Shown piece by piece: positions 9,028 through 18,224 of a DNA stretch of 64,000 nucleotides (the first letter of the stretch is position 1; each line of letters begins with the position of its first letter). The stretch is from Duganella phyllosphaerae (GTDB lineage Bacteria; Pseudomonadota; Gammaproteobacteria; Burkholderiales; Burkholderiaceae_D). The translations under genes and the position numbers were made by a program. The notes below the pieces were generated by a model. It ran no database searches, was not told the DNA's origin, and worked only from the letters and a program-made list of their open reading frames with translations. The stretch is from assembly GCF_001758785.1 (NCBI RefSeq), contig NZ_LROM01000050.1, forward strand, positions 1 through 64,000. Direction: 5' to 3'.

Positions 9028-10575
9028 CTACTTGAGGATGGCGACCTGCTTGGCCAGCGGGCGTACCAGTTTCAGCGGGGTGGCGTCGCCAGCGGCAAAA
9101 CGCGACGCCGAGGCGGGACAGATGCCGTTGGCGCGGTAGCTGAGCGCCGCCGACAGCATGCCTTCGCCGGTGTCGCCCACGGGGCGCGACAGGTCGTCGC
9201 TGATACGGCAGGTTGGCTGGAAGCCGTTGGCGTAGTCACCGAAGCCCTTGTTGTTCACGCCCTGGAACTGCACCGCGAAATACGTGGTGCCGCAGTTGTC
9301 CTCGGGGTAGAAACCATAGGGCTTGCCGCAGGTTTCGCCGCCGATCAGGTTTACTTCCACATCGACGCCGCGCAAGCCGTTGACCACCGCCTCGCTGGCC
9401 GAGCAGGTGCCCGGCGTGGTCAGCATGGTCACCCGGCGCAGGCCCAGGTAAGGCAGCGCGGTGCCGGCCGCCGTCGGCACCGGCGACGCCAGGCCGCTTG
9501 CGCTGGTCAGGAAACTGAGCGGTGGCGGCGTCGACGCGGCCGAAACCTTGTCGTTGAACTGCAGGCGCTCGAACACCTTGCCGGCCGTCGGTACCGGACC
9601 GGCGATCATGTAGGCCAGTTCGCTGGCGATGTTCAGGTAACCGCCGCCGTTGTAGCGCATGTCGAGCACCACGTCGGTGACGTTGGCCGCCTTCAGGGTG
9701 TTGATGGCGGCGATCAGCTGGGTTTCGGCCACCGCGTTATGGTCGTTGAACAGCAGGTAGCCGACCTTGCCGGTCGGGGTGTCGATGACCTTGACGTTGG
9801 CCACCGGCTGCAGCGACAGCCGGGTGGCTGTCAGTTGCACATTGACCGGGAAACCGTTGCGGCTCAGGCCAAGGCGGTGCACGCTGCCAGCCGACTGCGG
9901 GAACAGGCCGGCATTGAGCGTATTGGCGCCCGCTTGCGTGGTGTCGGCCAGCGATACGCTATCGACGGTCAGCAGCGAGTCGCCACGCTGCACGCCGGCG
10001 ACGGCGGCCGGCGAACCCGGCTCCACCAGCGCCACGCGCCACACGCGCGGGAACACGTCGGGGGCACTGGACGACCAGCTGATGCCATAGCCGAGTTCAA
10101 TGCCGCTGGTGGACGATGCTTCCCACTCGTCGGTGGCATAGGTAAAGTGGAACTGGTCCTTGGGACGGCCCGAGGACGTGATGGCGGTGGTCTTGAGTAC
10201 GTCGAAGTAATCGATCGGATTACTGTAGTTTTCCTGGCGCAGGCCGGTGGGCACCTCGCGGTACCACAGGTAGCTCTCGTCGATGAACGAGCGTACCCAT
10301 TTCAGTTCGTCGCTCAGGCTGCCCTGGCGGTCGGGGAAGCGCACGCCGGCCGCCGAGACGCCGCTGCGCGGACGTTGGCATGAAGCAGCCAGCTTGACGT
10401 AGTCGCTGCGCGTGTCGGTAGACCCGGTGGCGCCGCCGGAGCCAGTGGAGCCGGTGCCCGTGCTGGCGCCGTTGCCGGCGGTCGTGCCGGCGGAGCCGCC
10501 GCCACCACCGCAGCCGGACAACACGGCCACGGCAGCGAGCGCAGCCATGAATGCAGGAGATAATTTAATGTTCAT
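9028..10575 (-). CDS. S41-family lipoprotein protease with PDZ domain
   Basis: A 515-residue exported serine protease of the C-terminal-processing type. A lipobox LSGC follows a short signal sequence, then a glycine-rich linker. A PDZ domain (RVALVEPGSPAAVAGVQRGDSLL) precedes the S41 core with VVLDMRYNGGGYLNIASELAYMI and the probable nucleophile region GTCSASEAVVNGLRG. It is probably lipid-anchored in the envelope. The ATG at 10575 is chosen; an in-frame ATG nine bases upstream lies inside a TATAAT sequence. Confidence 0.86.
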   Translation of the reverse strand: MNIKLSPAFMAALAAVAVLSGCGGGGGSAGTTAGNGASTGTGSTGSGGATGSTDTRSDYVKLAASCQRPRSGVSAAGVRFPDRQGSLSDELKWVRSFIDESYLWYREVPTGLRQENYSNPIDYFDVLKTTAITSSGRPKDQFHFTYATDEWEASSTSGIELGYGISWSSSAPDVFPRVWRVALVEPGSPAAVAGVQRGDSLLTVDSVSLADTTQAGANTLNAGLFPQSAGSVHRLGLSRNGFPVNVQLTATRLSLQPVANVKVIDTPTGKVGYLLFNDHNAVAETQLIAAINTLKAANVTDVVLDMRYNGGGYLNIASELAYMIAGPVPTAGKVFERLQFNDKVSAASTPPPLSFLTSASGLASPVPTAAGTALPYLGLRRVTMLTTPGTCSASEAVVNGLRGVDVEVNLIGGETCGKPYGFYPEDNCGTTYFAVQFQGVNNKGFGDYANGFQPTCRISDDLSRPVGDTGEGMLSAALSYRANGICPASASRFAAGDATPLKLVRPLAKQVAILK

Positions 10576-10645
10576 GTGCAACATTATAGCTGGCAGTACA
10601 TGCAGAGGTGCAAATTAAGCTACCTAAATTTGCAATCGATCGCCG

Positions 10646-11557
10646 TTATGCCTGCAAGTCGGGGTCGCTACGCAACAGCTCGCCCAGCCAGGCCGCGAAC
10701 ACTCCCAGGCGCGGCGACGCCATGCGGCCCTGCGGGTACAGCAGCGAGATCGGCATGGGCGCCGGCGGCGTGGCGGCCAGCACTTCCACCAGCGCGCCGC
10801 TGGCCAGGTGCGCGCGCACCTGGTAGCGCGCGGCCTGGATCAGGCCCATGCCCTGCAACGCACAGCTGATATACGCATCGGGTTCGTTGACGGCAATCGC
10901 GCCGCGGATGGGCACCACTACCGGGCGGCCATCGACCATGAAGTCCCAGTCGAACACGCGCCCGGTGCGCCCGGAAAAATGCAGCACGCCGCGATGGCCG
11001 GGCAGGTCGTCGAGCGTTTGCGGCGCCCCGTGCTGCGCCAGGTACCACGGCGAGGCGCAGGTGAGAAAGCCCATATTGCCCAGGCGCCGCCCCACCAGCG
11101 ACGAATCCTGCAGTTCGCCCACGCGCAGCGAACAGTCCAGGCCCTCCTGCGTCAGGTCCACCACGCGCTCGGTCATGCTGACCACCAGTTCGATCTCGGG
11201 ATAGGCGCGAGTGAAGTCTGCAATGCGCGGCATGACCAGGTGGCGGCCCACCGCACCTGGCAAATCCACCCGCAATTTGCCGCGCGGACGCTGCGCATCC
11301 TGCCCCCGAAAAGTACTTTCGGCGTCTTCCACCGCCTCCAATATGTCCAGGCACTTCTTGAAGTATTCGGCGCCGTCGGGCGTGAGCGAGAGCCGGCGCG
11401 TGGTCCGGTGCAGCAGCCGCGTACCGAGGAACGCCTCGAGCTTCTTGATGGTGGCGGTGAGCGCCGCGCGCGGCAAATCGAGCGTGGCGGCAGCCTTGGT
11501 ATAGCTGTTGGCTTCGACGATGCGCACAAAGGTCTGCATGGCCTTCAATCTATCCAT
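10646..11557 (-). CDS. LysR-family transcriptional regulator
   Basis: A 303-residue LysR-type regulator. The N-terminal winged helix (MDRLKAMQTFVRIVEANSYTKAAATLDLPRAALTATIKKLE) and the following LGTRLLHRTTRRLSLT are typical of the CrgA/DsdC-like group; the C-terminal effector domain starts near residue 90. It is divergent from the MFS transporter gene with 102 bp between them, the usual arrangement for a LysR regulator controlling its neighbour. The ligand is unknown. Confidence 0.92.
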   Translation of the reverse strand: MDRLKAMQTFVRIVEANSYTKAAATLDLPRAALTATIKKLEAFLGTRLLHRTTRRLSLTPDGAEYFKKCLDILEAVEDAESTFRGQDAQRPRGKLRVDLPGAVGRHLVMPRIADFTRAYPEIELVVSMTERVVDLTQEGLDCSLRVGELQDSSLVGRRLGNMGFLTCASPWYLAQHGAPQTLDDLPGHRGVLHFSGRTGRVFDWDFMVDGRPVVVPIRGAIAVNEPDAYISCALQGMGLIQAARYQVRAHLASGALVEVLAATPPAPMPISLLYPQGRMASPRLGVFAAWLGELLRSDPDLQA

Positions 11558-11575
11558 GATTGTTCACATTAAATG

Positions 11576-11592
11576 AATGGTATATGACCATT
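11576..11592. promoter_or_regulatory. Candidate LysR operator between divergent genes
   Basis: AATGGT-ATATG-ACCATT is a perfect 6-5-6 inverted repeat 18 bp upstream of the LysR start and within the T-N11-A spacing range used by LysR proteins. It sits where control of both genes would be expected. Confidence 0.5.
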
Positions 11593-11659
11593 ATGCCCTG
11601 ATTATCTTTACACGCAATCGGCCTACACTGAGTCATCGTTATCCCCACCGGAGTTCATC

Positions 11660-12898
11660 ATGAGTTCATCGCAACACGTCGCAGAAAAAGACGCCCCCGA
11701 CATCAGCAATGGCATGGTCATGCTGCTGGCCGTGGCCACCGGCCTGATCGTCGCCAACCTGTACTACGCGCAAACCCTGGTCGGTCCGATCAGCGCCGCC
11801 ACCGGCCTGTCGGCCGAAGCGGCCGGCCTGATCGTCACCCTCACGCAGATCGGTTACACCATCGGCCTGCTGTTTATCGTGCCCTTGGGCGACCTGCTGG
11901 AAAACCGCCGCCTGATCTTCACCGGCCTGCTGTTTACGTCCGCGATGCTGATCGTCGCGGCGTTCAGCACCAGCGCCTGGCTGTTCCTGGTCGCCGCGCT
12001 CGGCATTGGTCTGGGTTCGGTGGCGGCGCAGATCATCGTGCCGTTTGCCGCCCACCTCTCGAAAGAGGCCACGCGCGGCCACACGGTCGGCAAAGTGGTC
12101 AGCGGCCTGCTGCTGGGGATCATGCTGGCGCGCCCGGTCGCCAGCCTGGTGGCCGACGCCACCAACTGGCACGTGGTCTTCGGCGGCGCCGCAGTGATCG
12201 TGCTGGCCGTGGCCATCATCCTGCGCGCCAAGCTGCCGGAACGCGTGCCGGTGTCGGAGATTACGTACCCAGCCCTGCTGGCATCGCTGTGGCACCTGTT
12301 TGCGACCACGCCGGTCCTGCGTCGCCGCGCCGCTTACCACGCTGGCCTGTTCGGTTCGTTCAGCCTGTTCTGGACCGTGGCGCCGCTGATGCTGGCCGGC
12401 CCGCAGTTCCACCTGTCGCAAACCGGCATCGCCATTTTTGCGCTGGTGGGTATGGCTGGTGCAGTGGCCTCGCCAATCGCCGGCCGCCTGGCCGATGCCG
12501 GCCACACGCTGATGGCGACCGCAGCGGCCCTGGCGCTGGGCGTTATCGCGTTTGCCTTGCCGATGCTGGCGCCTGAATCGGCTGCCATGCGCAATGTGTC
12601 GCTGGGGATCCTGGTGGTGGCGTCGATCGTACTGGACATGGGTGTGGCGGCCAACCTGGTGCTGGGCCAGCGCGCCATCTTCTCGCTGGGCGCCCATGTG
12701 CGCAGCCGTCTCAATGGCGTGTACTTCGCGCTGTTCTTCGCCGGTGGCGCCCTCGGTTCGGCTTTGGGCGGCTGGGTGTACGCCGAACATGGCTGGCATG
12801 CGGCGCTGCTGACCGGGATGGCCTTCCCCGGCCTGGCGCTGATTTACTGGATGACCGAGTACGCCGGCGCTACTTCCACGCAGCGCAACCCAGCCTAA
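11660..12898 (+). CDS. MFS transporter (DHA1-like efflux family)
   Basis: A 412-residue inner-membrane protein with about twelve hydrophobic segments. The MFS loop motif appears as PLGDLLENRRLIFTG after the second segment, and a related GRLADAGHT after the eighth. The length and motif fit a proton-driven drug or metabolite exporter. Ribosome-binding site CCGGAG precedes the ATG. It is divergent from a LysR regulator that probably controls it. Substrate unknown. Confidence 0.9.
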   Translation: MSSSQHVAEKDAPDISNGMVMLLAVATGLIVANLYYAQTLVGPISAATGLSAEAAGLIVTLTQIGYTIGLLFIVPLGDLLENRRLIFTGLLFTSAMLIVAAFSTSAWLFLVAALGIGLGSVAAQIIVPFAAHLSKEATRGHTVGKVVSGLLLGIMLARPVASLVADATNWHVVFGGAAVIVLAVAIILRAKLPERVPVSEITYPALLASLWHLFATTPVLRRRAAYHAGLFGSFSLFWTVAPLMLAGPQFHLSQTGIAIFALVGMAGAVASPIAGRLADAGHTLMATAAALALGVIAFALPMLAPESAAMRNVSLGILVVASIVLDMGVAANLVLGQRAIFSLGAHVRSRLNGVYFALFFAGGALGSALGGWVYAEHGWHAALLTGMAFPGLALIYWMTEYAGATSTQRNPA

Positions 12899-12979
12899 CA
12901 CGATCTCCAGAGCGGCGTTGCCGCTCCTCGCCGTACAGTCGTACTGTCTTCGTCACGGCGCCTTGCTCTGAAGGTCGTG
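12899..12979. repeat. Branched inverted repeat between convergent genes (terminator or repetitive element)
   Basis: Outer 15-nt arms (12899-12913 and 12965-12979) pair with one mismatch and one wobble. Inside are CGCCGT/ACGGCG (12929-12934 with 12955-12960), a 5-bp hairpin ACAGT-CGT-ACTGT (12935-12947) and a 6-bp hairpin at 12911-12925. It lies just after the MFS stop and before the TonB receptor stop. Only a short A-run (12980-12985) follows, which would serve as a T-tract for the minus-strand gene poorly. Confidence 0.65.
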
Positions 12980-12989
12980 AAAAAATGTG

Positions 12990-15668
12990 TCAGAAGTGGT
13001 AGTTCACTTCCAGCCAGCCCTGTCGCCCGACAGGGCTGTAGTTGCCTATCGGGTAGTAAGGCCAGCCGTCGCTGCCATCCTGCTTGACCTTGTTGAACAG
13101 GTTGTTCACCGATACCGACACCGTGGTGCGCTCGTCAAAGCGATAGACCACGCTGGCATTGACCAGCACCGTCGGCGTCAGGTACGCATCCGACGCCGCA
13201 TTCGGCACCTTGCCGTAGCGTTGCAGGAATACCGTGTTGGACCAGTCGCCCTTGTTCCACGCCAGGCTGACATTGAGCTTGTCGCGCCAGTCGTGGTTCT
13301 CCAGGTCGGCCTTGTCGTCGTTGAGCGGATCGCCGGCAAACTGGCGCGAGTGCTTGTCGAGCGTCTTCGAGTAGTTCACCCGCGTGGTAAACGTGCCCAG
13401 GTTTTGCGTGCGCAAAGCGTAGCGGCCGCTGATGTCGATGCCATCCACACTGGTGGACGCGGCGTTGATCGGGTTCACCAGGATGGTGTTGATCTCGCCC
13501 GGCTTGTTCAGCGCCGTCAGCGGATTGCGCACGATGCGGCGGATGGTGTCGGCGCAGGTCGGCGACGCCAGGTCGCCGGCCATGCGGCAGTCCGACTCGT
13601 CGCGCAGCAGTTTATCCGCATTCAGGTTGGTCACCAGGTCGTCGATCTTGATGTTCCAGTAGTCGACCGTCACGTCGAAATCCGCGCTGGGCGACCAGAC
13701 CAGGCCCAGGCCCGTCGAGCGGCCCTTTTCCGAGCGCAGGTCGCGGCTGCCGGTTTGCACGTAGTCGGCGCCCGGCGCATATTTGCACGTGGACGCCGGC
13801 TGGCCGCTCTGGGCGCAGCGGTAGTAATCGGTGGTGGACTCGTAATAGCCGGTGCCGCGCGCCTTGTAGATGTAGTTCATGTCCGGTGCGCGGAAGCTGG
13901 TGCCGTACGTGGCGCGCACCAGCAGCTGCTTGACCGGGCGCCATTCGAGGCCGCCGTTGTACGTGGCCTTGCCGTCGTGGCGGTCGGCAAAGCTGTAGCG
14001 GTCGTAGCGGCCGGCCAGCGTGGCCGACAGCGTGTCGATGATCGGCACGTTCGCTTCCAGGCCCAGCGCGTAGCGCTCACGGGTGCCGGACGTCACGTCC
14101 GAGCCGGCCAGGTTGAAGTAGCCTTGATTGAGTCGGCCGTCGGGACGGTTCGAGAAACCCTGCTTGCCCGCTTCGGCCACTGTAGCCAGGCGCACCGGGC
14201 CGGCCGGCAGCGAGAACGCCTCGCCATTGGCCGACAGGCTCACGGTATTGGTCCACGACTTGTCGTTGCTCACCGCCGTGCCGTAGATGCTGTTGAACTC
14301 CGTGGGCGTGAGGCGCTGCGCCAGGCGCGCCGCATCGGGCGCGTAGATTGCCACGCCGTTGGCGTCCACGCCCTGCTGCGGTCCCAGGAAGAAGCTGTCG
14401 ATGGTGGACAGTGCGCGCGGCGTAAAGCTCTGGCTCTTGTACAGCGACGCCGTGTAGCCGGCCTCGTACTGCCAGCTGGTGCCCGGAATGTCGCCGCGCG
14501 CGCCGAGCGACAGCGACGTCGCTTCGTCGTCCCAGCGGCGATTGAAGCGGTCCACGCCGCCCATTTCTTCGGGCGAGATGTAGCGGTTCCAGTTTTCGTA
14601 GCTGCCGCTGTTCTGGTTCAGGAACGCCTTGTCGGACAGTGAACGCGATTCCCAGATCGGGCCGCGCGTGTTGTTGATGCTGCGGTTCTTGCCGAACAGC
14701 GCCTCCGCAAACAGGGTGGTGGTGGGCGAGAGCGCGTAGTTGGCGCCGCCAAACACGTTCTGGCTGCTGTTCCTGGTCTGCGTGGTCCAGAAGGTAGGAC
14801 GTACCTTCTCGCTGCCGCAATAGCTGCCGGTGCTGCCGGTACGCTTGACGGTGGTGCCGCCAAACAGGTCGCCCAGGTTGGCGCAGGTGTCGCCCGGATC
14901 GACATAGCGGCCCGTGCCCAGGTCGCGCCGGCCCAGCACCGACGTGTACGTGCCCCGGTTGACGCTCATGAAATCGCGGTCGGCGCTCGAGAGCGGATCG
15001 CGCTCGAGCAGCTCCACGCTGAACAGCGTATTGAGCTTGCCGAAGGTCTGGCCGCCGGAGAACTGCAAACGCTGGTTGGCAGCGCCGCCACGCGAGGTGC
15101 CGCCGGCCTTCAGGTTGATGTCGTAACCGTCGTATTTTTTCTTCAGGATGATGTTGACCACGCCCGCAATCGCGTCCGAGCCATAGATGGCGGACGCGCC
15201 GCCGCTGAGGATCTCGATGCGTTCGACCACGCTCGACGGAATATTGGCCAGGTTGGTGAAGTTGACGGCGCCGTCATAGGCGACCGGGAAGTCCGCCATG
15301 CGGCGGCCGTTGAGCAGCACCAGCGTGTGATTGGGACCGAGGCCGCGCAGGCTGATGGCATTGGCCGACGGCGTAAACGTGTTGCCGTAGTCGGCGCCCT
15401 GGGTAAAGCCGCTGTTTTGCGACTGGTTCGACAGCGCGTCGAACACGTTGGTGAAGCCCTGTTTGGTCAGATCGGCAGCCGTGATCACGGTGACGGCCGA
15501 GGGGCCTTCCAGGGTGGCGCGCGGAATGCGCGAGCCGGTGACGACGACGGTGGCCGGGGCGGCGCCCTGGTCCTGGGTTTGCGCCACGGCCAGCGACGGG
15601 TCGGCCACGCTGCACAGCAGCGCGATGGCGCCAGCGGCCAGCGGCGTCAATTCGAATTTTGTTGTCAT
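12990..15668 (-). CDS. TonB-dependent outer-membrane receptor
   Basis: An 892-residue outer-membrane transporter. From the preferred ATG a signal peptide ends at SLAVAQ; the plug domain follows (SAVTVITAADLTKQGFTNV ... SLRGLGPNHTLVLLNGRR ... VERIEILSGGASAIYGSDAIAGVVNI) and a beta-barrel ends in the C-terminal phenylalanine expected for outer-membrane insertion. The family member type (catecholate or oligopeptide/carbohydrate receptor) cannot be told. The start at 15668 is chosen because it gives a proper signal peptide; a frame opens 31 codons earlier. Confidence 0.92.
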   Translation of the reverse strand: MTTKFELTPLAAGAIALLCSVADPSLAVAQTQDQGAAPATVVVTGSRIPRATLEGPSAVTVITAADLTKQGFTNVFDALSNQSQNSGFTQGADYGNTFTPSANAISLRGLGPNHTLVLLNGRRMADFPVAYDGAVNFTNLANIPSSVVERIEILSGGASAIYGSDAIAGVVNIILKKKYDGYDINLKAGGTSRGGAANQRLQFSGGQTFGKLNTLFSVELLERDPLSSADRDFMSVNRGTYTSVLGRRDLGTGRYVDPGDTCANLGDLFGGTTVKRTGSTGSYCGSEKVRPTFWTTQTRNSSQNVFGGANYALSPTTTLFAEALFGKNRSINNTRGPIWESRSLSDKAFLNQNSGSYENWNRYISPEEMGGVDRFNRRWDDEATSLSLGARGDIPGTSWQYEAGYTASLYKSQSFTPRALSTIDSFFLGPQQGVDANGVAIYAPDAARLAQRLTPTEFNSIYGTAVSNDKSWTNTVSLSANGEAFSLPAGPVRLATVAEAGKQGFSNRPDGRLNQGYFNLAGSDVTSGTRERYALGLEANVPIIDTLSATLAGRYDRYSFADRHDGKATYNGGLEWRPVKQLLVRATYGTSFRAPDMNYIYKARGTGYYESTTDYYRCAQSGQPASTCKYAPGADYVQTGSRDLRSEKGRSTGLGLVWSPSADFDVTVDYWNIKIDDLVTNLNADKLLRDESDCRMAGDLASPTCADTIRRIVRNPLTALNKPGEINTILVNPINAASTSVDGIDISGRYALRTQNLGTFTTRVNYSKTLDKHSRQFAGDPLNDDKADLENHDWRDKLNVSLAWNKGDWSNTVFLQRYGKVPNAASDAYLTPTVLVNASVVYRFDERTTVSVSVNNLFNKVKQDGSDGWPYYPIGNYSPVGRQGWLEVNYHF

Positions 15669-15776
15669 TGAGTTGTCCGGAAAGCAAATAGGGTACGGGG
15701 GCGGAACTTTACCAAAATTTACTTCATGAGTGAAATACCGTTTGCGTACAAGCTTATGCATAAATCGACGGCTTGA

Positions 15777-15834
15777 GGGGACCTCGAAAAACCGTGGCGA
15801 TAGCGGATCGCGCAGCAGGTTTTTCGAGGTTCCC
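15777..15834. repeat. Strong hairpin between divergent genes
   Basis: Seventeen-base arms (15777-15793 and 15818-15834) pair with a single wobble around an inner GCGAT/ATCGC stem. It lies in the 254-bp gap between the TonB receptor (transcribed left) and the acetyltransferase (transcribed right), so it cannot end either flanking gene. It could be a leader attenuator of the receptor, a small RNA terminator or a mobile repeat. Confidence 0.7.
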
Positions 15835-15922
15835 TTGATGCGGCACTTTTGAGGCAGGTCGAGGGATGGCTTGACGGCGCTGCTACGGTGGTTACTCGTC
15901 CGTCCACTTTATCGCTGAAACC

Positions 15923-16783
15923 ATGGCAACCTCGCTGCGTCACGATCTACTGCAAATGGGCATCGCCCCTGGCGACGTGGTGCTGGCGCGCGCCGCCTAC
16001 CGCGCCGTCGGTCGCGCAGGCGATGGCGGCGGCGACTTCCTGGCCGAGCTGCTCGACCTGGTGGGTGACCAGGGCACGGTGGCCTGCCTGGCGTTTACCA
16101 AAGGCGGGTGGTGGTGGCAGGCCGGGCAACTGCCTCCCTTCACGCCGGCCACCCCCTCGTACGCCGGCGCCCTGCCCAATGCCATGCTGGCCCACCCGGG
16201 CGTCCACCGCAGCACGCATCCGCAATGCTCGTTCGTGGCCATCGGCCGTCATGCCCGCGCCCTCACCGCAGGCCACGGCCCTGGCGATGGCGCCTACGAA
16301 CCGATGCGCAAGCTGATCGCGCTGGACGCCAAGATGCTGGTGGCCGGCTGCGTGGCGGTCAATCCGGGCTTTACCACCACCCACCTGGCCGAAGTGGACC
16401 TGGGCCTGCACCGGCGCCGCATCTTGCCCTGGCTGTCGGTCAGCCGCTACCTGGACGACCAGGGCCAGGTGCGCGTGTTCCACCGCCGCGATCCCGGCTG
16501 CTGCTCGAGCGCGTACTGGAAGTTTTACGGCGCCTACGTGCGGGCAGGCATCCTCACCACCGGCAAGGTCGGCAACGCCTACGCCATCTGCGCGCCGGCC
16601 GCGCAGTGCTACGCCATCGAGCGTGACATCCTGGCGCGCGACAGCCGCTTCAACCTGTGCGACTCGCCCGACTGCCTGACCTGCAATGCCCTGCGCTGGG
16701 ACCGCCTCCACCGCTGGCCGCTGTGGCTGTGGCGGCGGGCGCGGCGCCAATCCCCAACCTGGTTCCGGAGGCCCGATGGATAA
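15923..16783 (+). CDS. AAC(3)-superfamily N-acetyltransferase
   Basis: A 286-residue member of the aminoglycoside 3-N-acetyltransferase fold. The conserved RSTHPQCSFVAIG with nearby HARALT and the early GDVVLARAAYRAVGRAG region fit the family, which transfers acetyl from acetyl-CoA to an amino group. The cysteine-rich C-terminus (CDSPDCLTC, about residues 253-261) is unlike resistance enzymes. It overlaps the next gene by eight bases. The pairing with a polysaccharide deacetylase suggests an amino-sugar substrate rather than antibiotic resistance; that is inference. Confidence 0.82.
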   Translation: MATSLRHDLLQMGIAPGDVVLARAAYRAVGRAGDGGGDFLAELLDLVGDQGTVACLAFTKGGWWWQAGQLPPFTPATPSYAGALPNAMLAHPGVHRSTHPQCSFVAIGRHARALTAGHGPGDGAYEPMRKLIALDAKMLVAGCVAVNPGFTTTHLAEVDLGLHRRRILPWLSVSRYLDDQGQVRVFHRRDPGCCSSAYWKFYGAYVRAGILTTGKVGNAYAICAPAAQCYAIERDILARDSRFNLCDSPDCLTCNALRWDRLHRWPLWLWRRARRQSPTWFRRPDG

Positions 16784-18212
16784 CGCTCTCGAGATTTTTG
16801 TCCCGGCCGCGTGCCGCCAGCCGGCGCAGTGGGTGCTGCGCTGGATCTTCGACGACGTGCTGGGCGTGCCGGCGCGCGTGGTGGAACACACTGGCGACCA
16901 GTTCGAGATCCGCTGGCGCGGCCGGGTGCTGACGCTGGAAAACGACTTCTTGCGCCGGCACCTGCCCCTGTGGCGGCAACCGGGAACGTTGCTGATCGCG
17001 CCGCCGCGCCAGTGGATTCACGTGCGCGCCATGCTCGACGTGGAACTGGAAGACCCATCGATCCCGGTACTGTGGGGCGAGCCGGGCCTGGTCCGTACGC
17101 CGCAGGGCGCATACCTGAAACTTGACGTGATCGGGTCGATCTTCTTCCTGCTCTCGCGCTACGAGGAAGTGATCGATCCCGCGCGCGACCAGTACGACCG
17201 TTTTCCGGCAGCGGCGTCACTGGCGGTGCAGCGCGGCTTTTTGCAGCGGCCGCTGGTGGACGAATACATCGAAATCCTGTGGGCGGCGCTGCGCAGCGTC
17301 TGGCCCGGCCTGACCCGCAAGACCGCGCGAGGCACGATGCGCGTCAGTTGCGACGTCGATGAACCGTACGAGCGCTGGATACGCAACCCGTGGCTGCTGG
17401 CGCAGGGCGTGGCCGGCGCGCTGCTGCGCAAGCGCTCGCTCGCGGGCGCTGCCACCCGCGTAAAAAACGCCTGGCACAGTCGCCGGGGCGACTATTTCTA
17501 CGATCCGCACTGGACCTTCGACTGGTACATGACGCAGCTCGAACTGTGCGGCAGCCGGGGCGCGTTCTACTTCATCGCCACGCCGGGACGCACGCGCTAC
17601 GACTGCGCCTATGCGCTGGAAGAACCGAGGATGCAGGCGCTGCTGGCGCAAGTTGCCGCGCGCGGCCACGAGATCGGGCTGCATGGCAGTTTCAACACCT
17701 ACCGCGATGGCGCGCAGTTGGGCCGGGATCGCGAGCGCCTGCGCGCCGCTTTGGTACGCGCACGCGCCGAGGCCAGGTCTGGCACGGATGCCGGTGCCGG
17801 TGGCAGCACTGGTGCGAAGGCGGGGCCAGGTGCCAGCGACGATCCCCTGGTACGCGGCAACCGCCAGCACTATCTGCGCTGGGATGCGGCCACCACGCCG
17901 GACCTGCTCGAGCAGGCCGGCTTCGACTACGACGCCAGCGGAGGCTTTCCGTACGATCCCGGCTTTCGCCACGGCACCGCGCGCGAGTTCCCGATGTGGA
18001 GCTGGAAAAAACAAGGGCCGCTGCGTTTGCGGCAGCGGCCCTTGATGCTGATGGAAAGTGCGGTGCTCGGCGATCCCGGTTCGGCGCTGGAGCACATGGC
18101 GCGGATGAAACACACCGCGCTGCGCTACGGCGACTTCAACCTGCTATGGCATAACTCGCGCTTTACGGAGCCTGGCGACCGCGAGCTGTTTCGCCAGATC
18201 CTCGCAGCATAG
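16776..18212 (+). CDS. Polysaccharide deacetylase-like protein
   Basis: A 478-residue protein. The region from about residue 190 has the NodB-type deacetylase elements MRVSCDVDEPY (metal-binding/catalytic Asp) and GHEIGLHGSFNTY (His), with a short low-complexity glycine/alanine insertion around residues 335-350. The N-terminal 180 residues match the uncharacterised region that precedes such domains in surface-polysaccharide proteins. No signal peptide is visible, so action is probably cytoplasmic. The start is the ATG overlapping the acetyltransferase stop. It probably acts with that gene on a sugar or glycan. Confidence 0.8.
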   Translation: MDNALEIFVPAACRQPAQWVLRWIFDDVLGVPARVVEHTGDQFEIRWRGRVLTLENDFLRRHLPLWRQPGTLLIAPPRQWIHVRAMLDVELEDPSIPVLWGEPGLVRTPQGAYLKLDVIGSIFFLLSRYEEVIDPARDQYDRFPAAASLAVQRGFLQRPLVDEYIEILWAALRSVWPGLTRKTARGTMRVSCDVDEPYERWIRNPWLLAQGVAGALLRKRSLAGAATRVKNAWHSRRGDYFYDPHWTFDWYMTQLELCGSRGAFYFIATPGRTRYDCAYALEEPRMQALLAQVAARGHEIGLHGSFNTYRDGAQLGRDRERLRAALVRARAEARSGTDAGAGGSTGAKAGPGASDDPLVRGNRQHYLRWDAATTPDLLEQAGFDYDASGGFPYDPGFRHGTAREFPMWSWKKQGPLRLRQRPLMLMESAVLGDPGSALEHMARMKHTALRYGDFNLLWHNSRFTEPGDRELFRQILAA

Positions 18213-18224
18213 CCTGGCCCACCG

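Noticed and set aside
15923-16783. Aminoglycoside resistance gene
   Set aside because: The fold matches AAC(3), but the context is a glycan deacetylase and the C-terminus differs; no mobile element is present.
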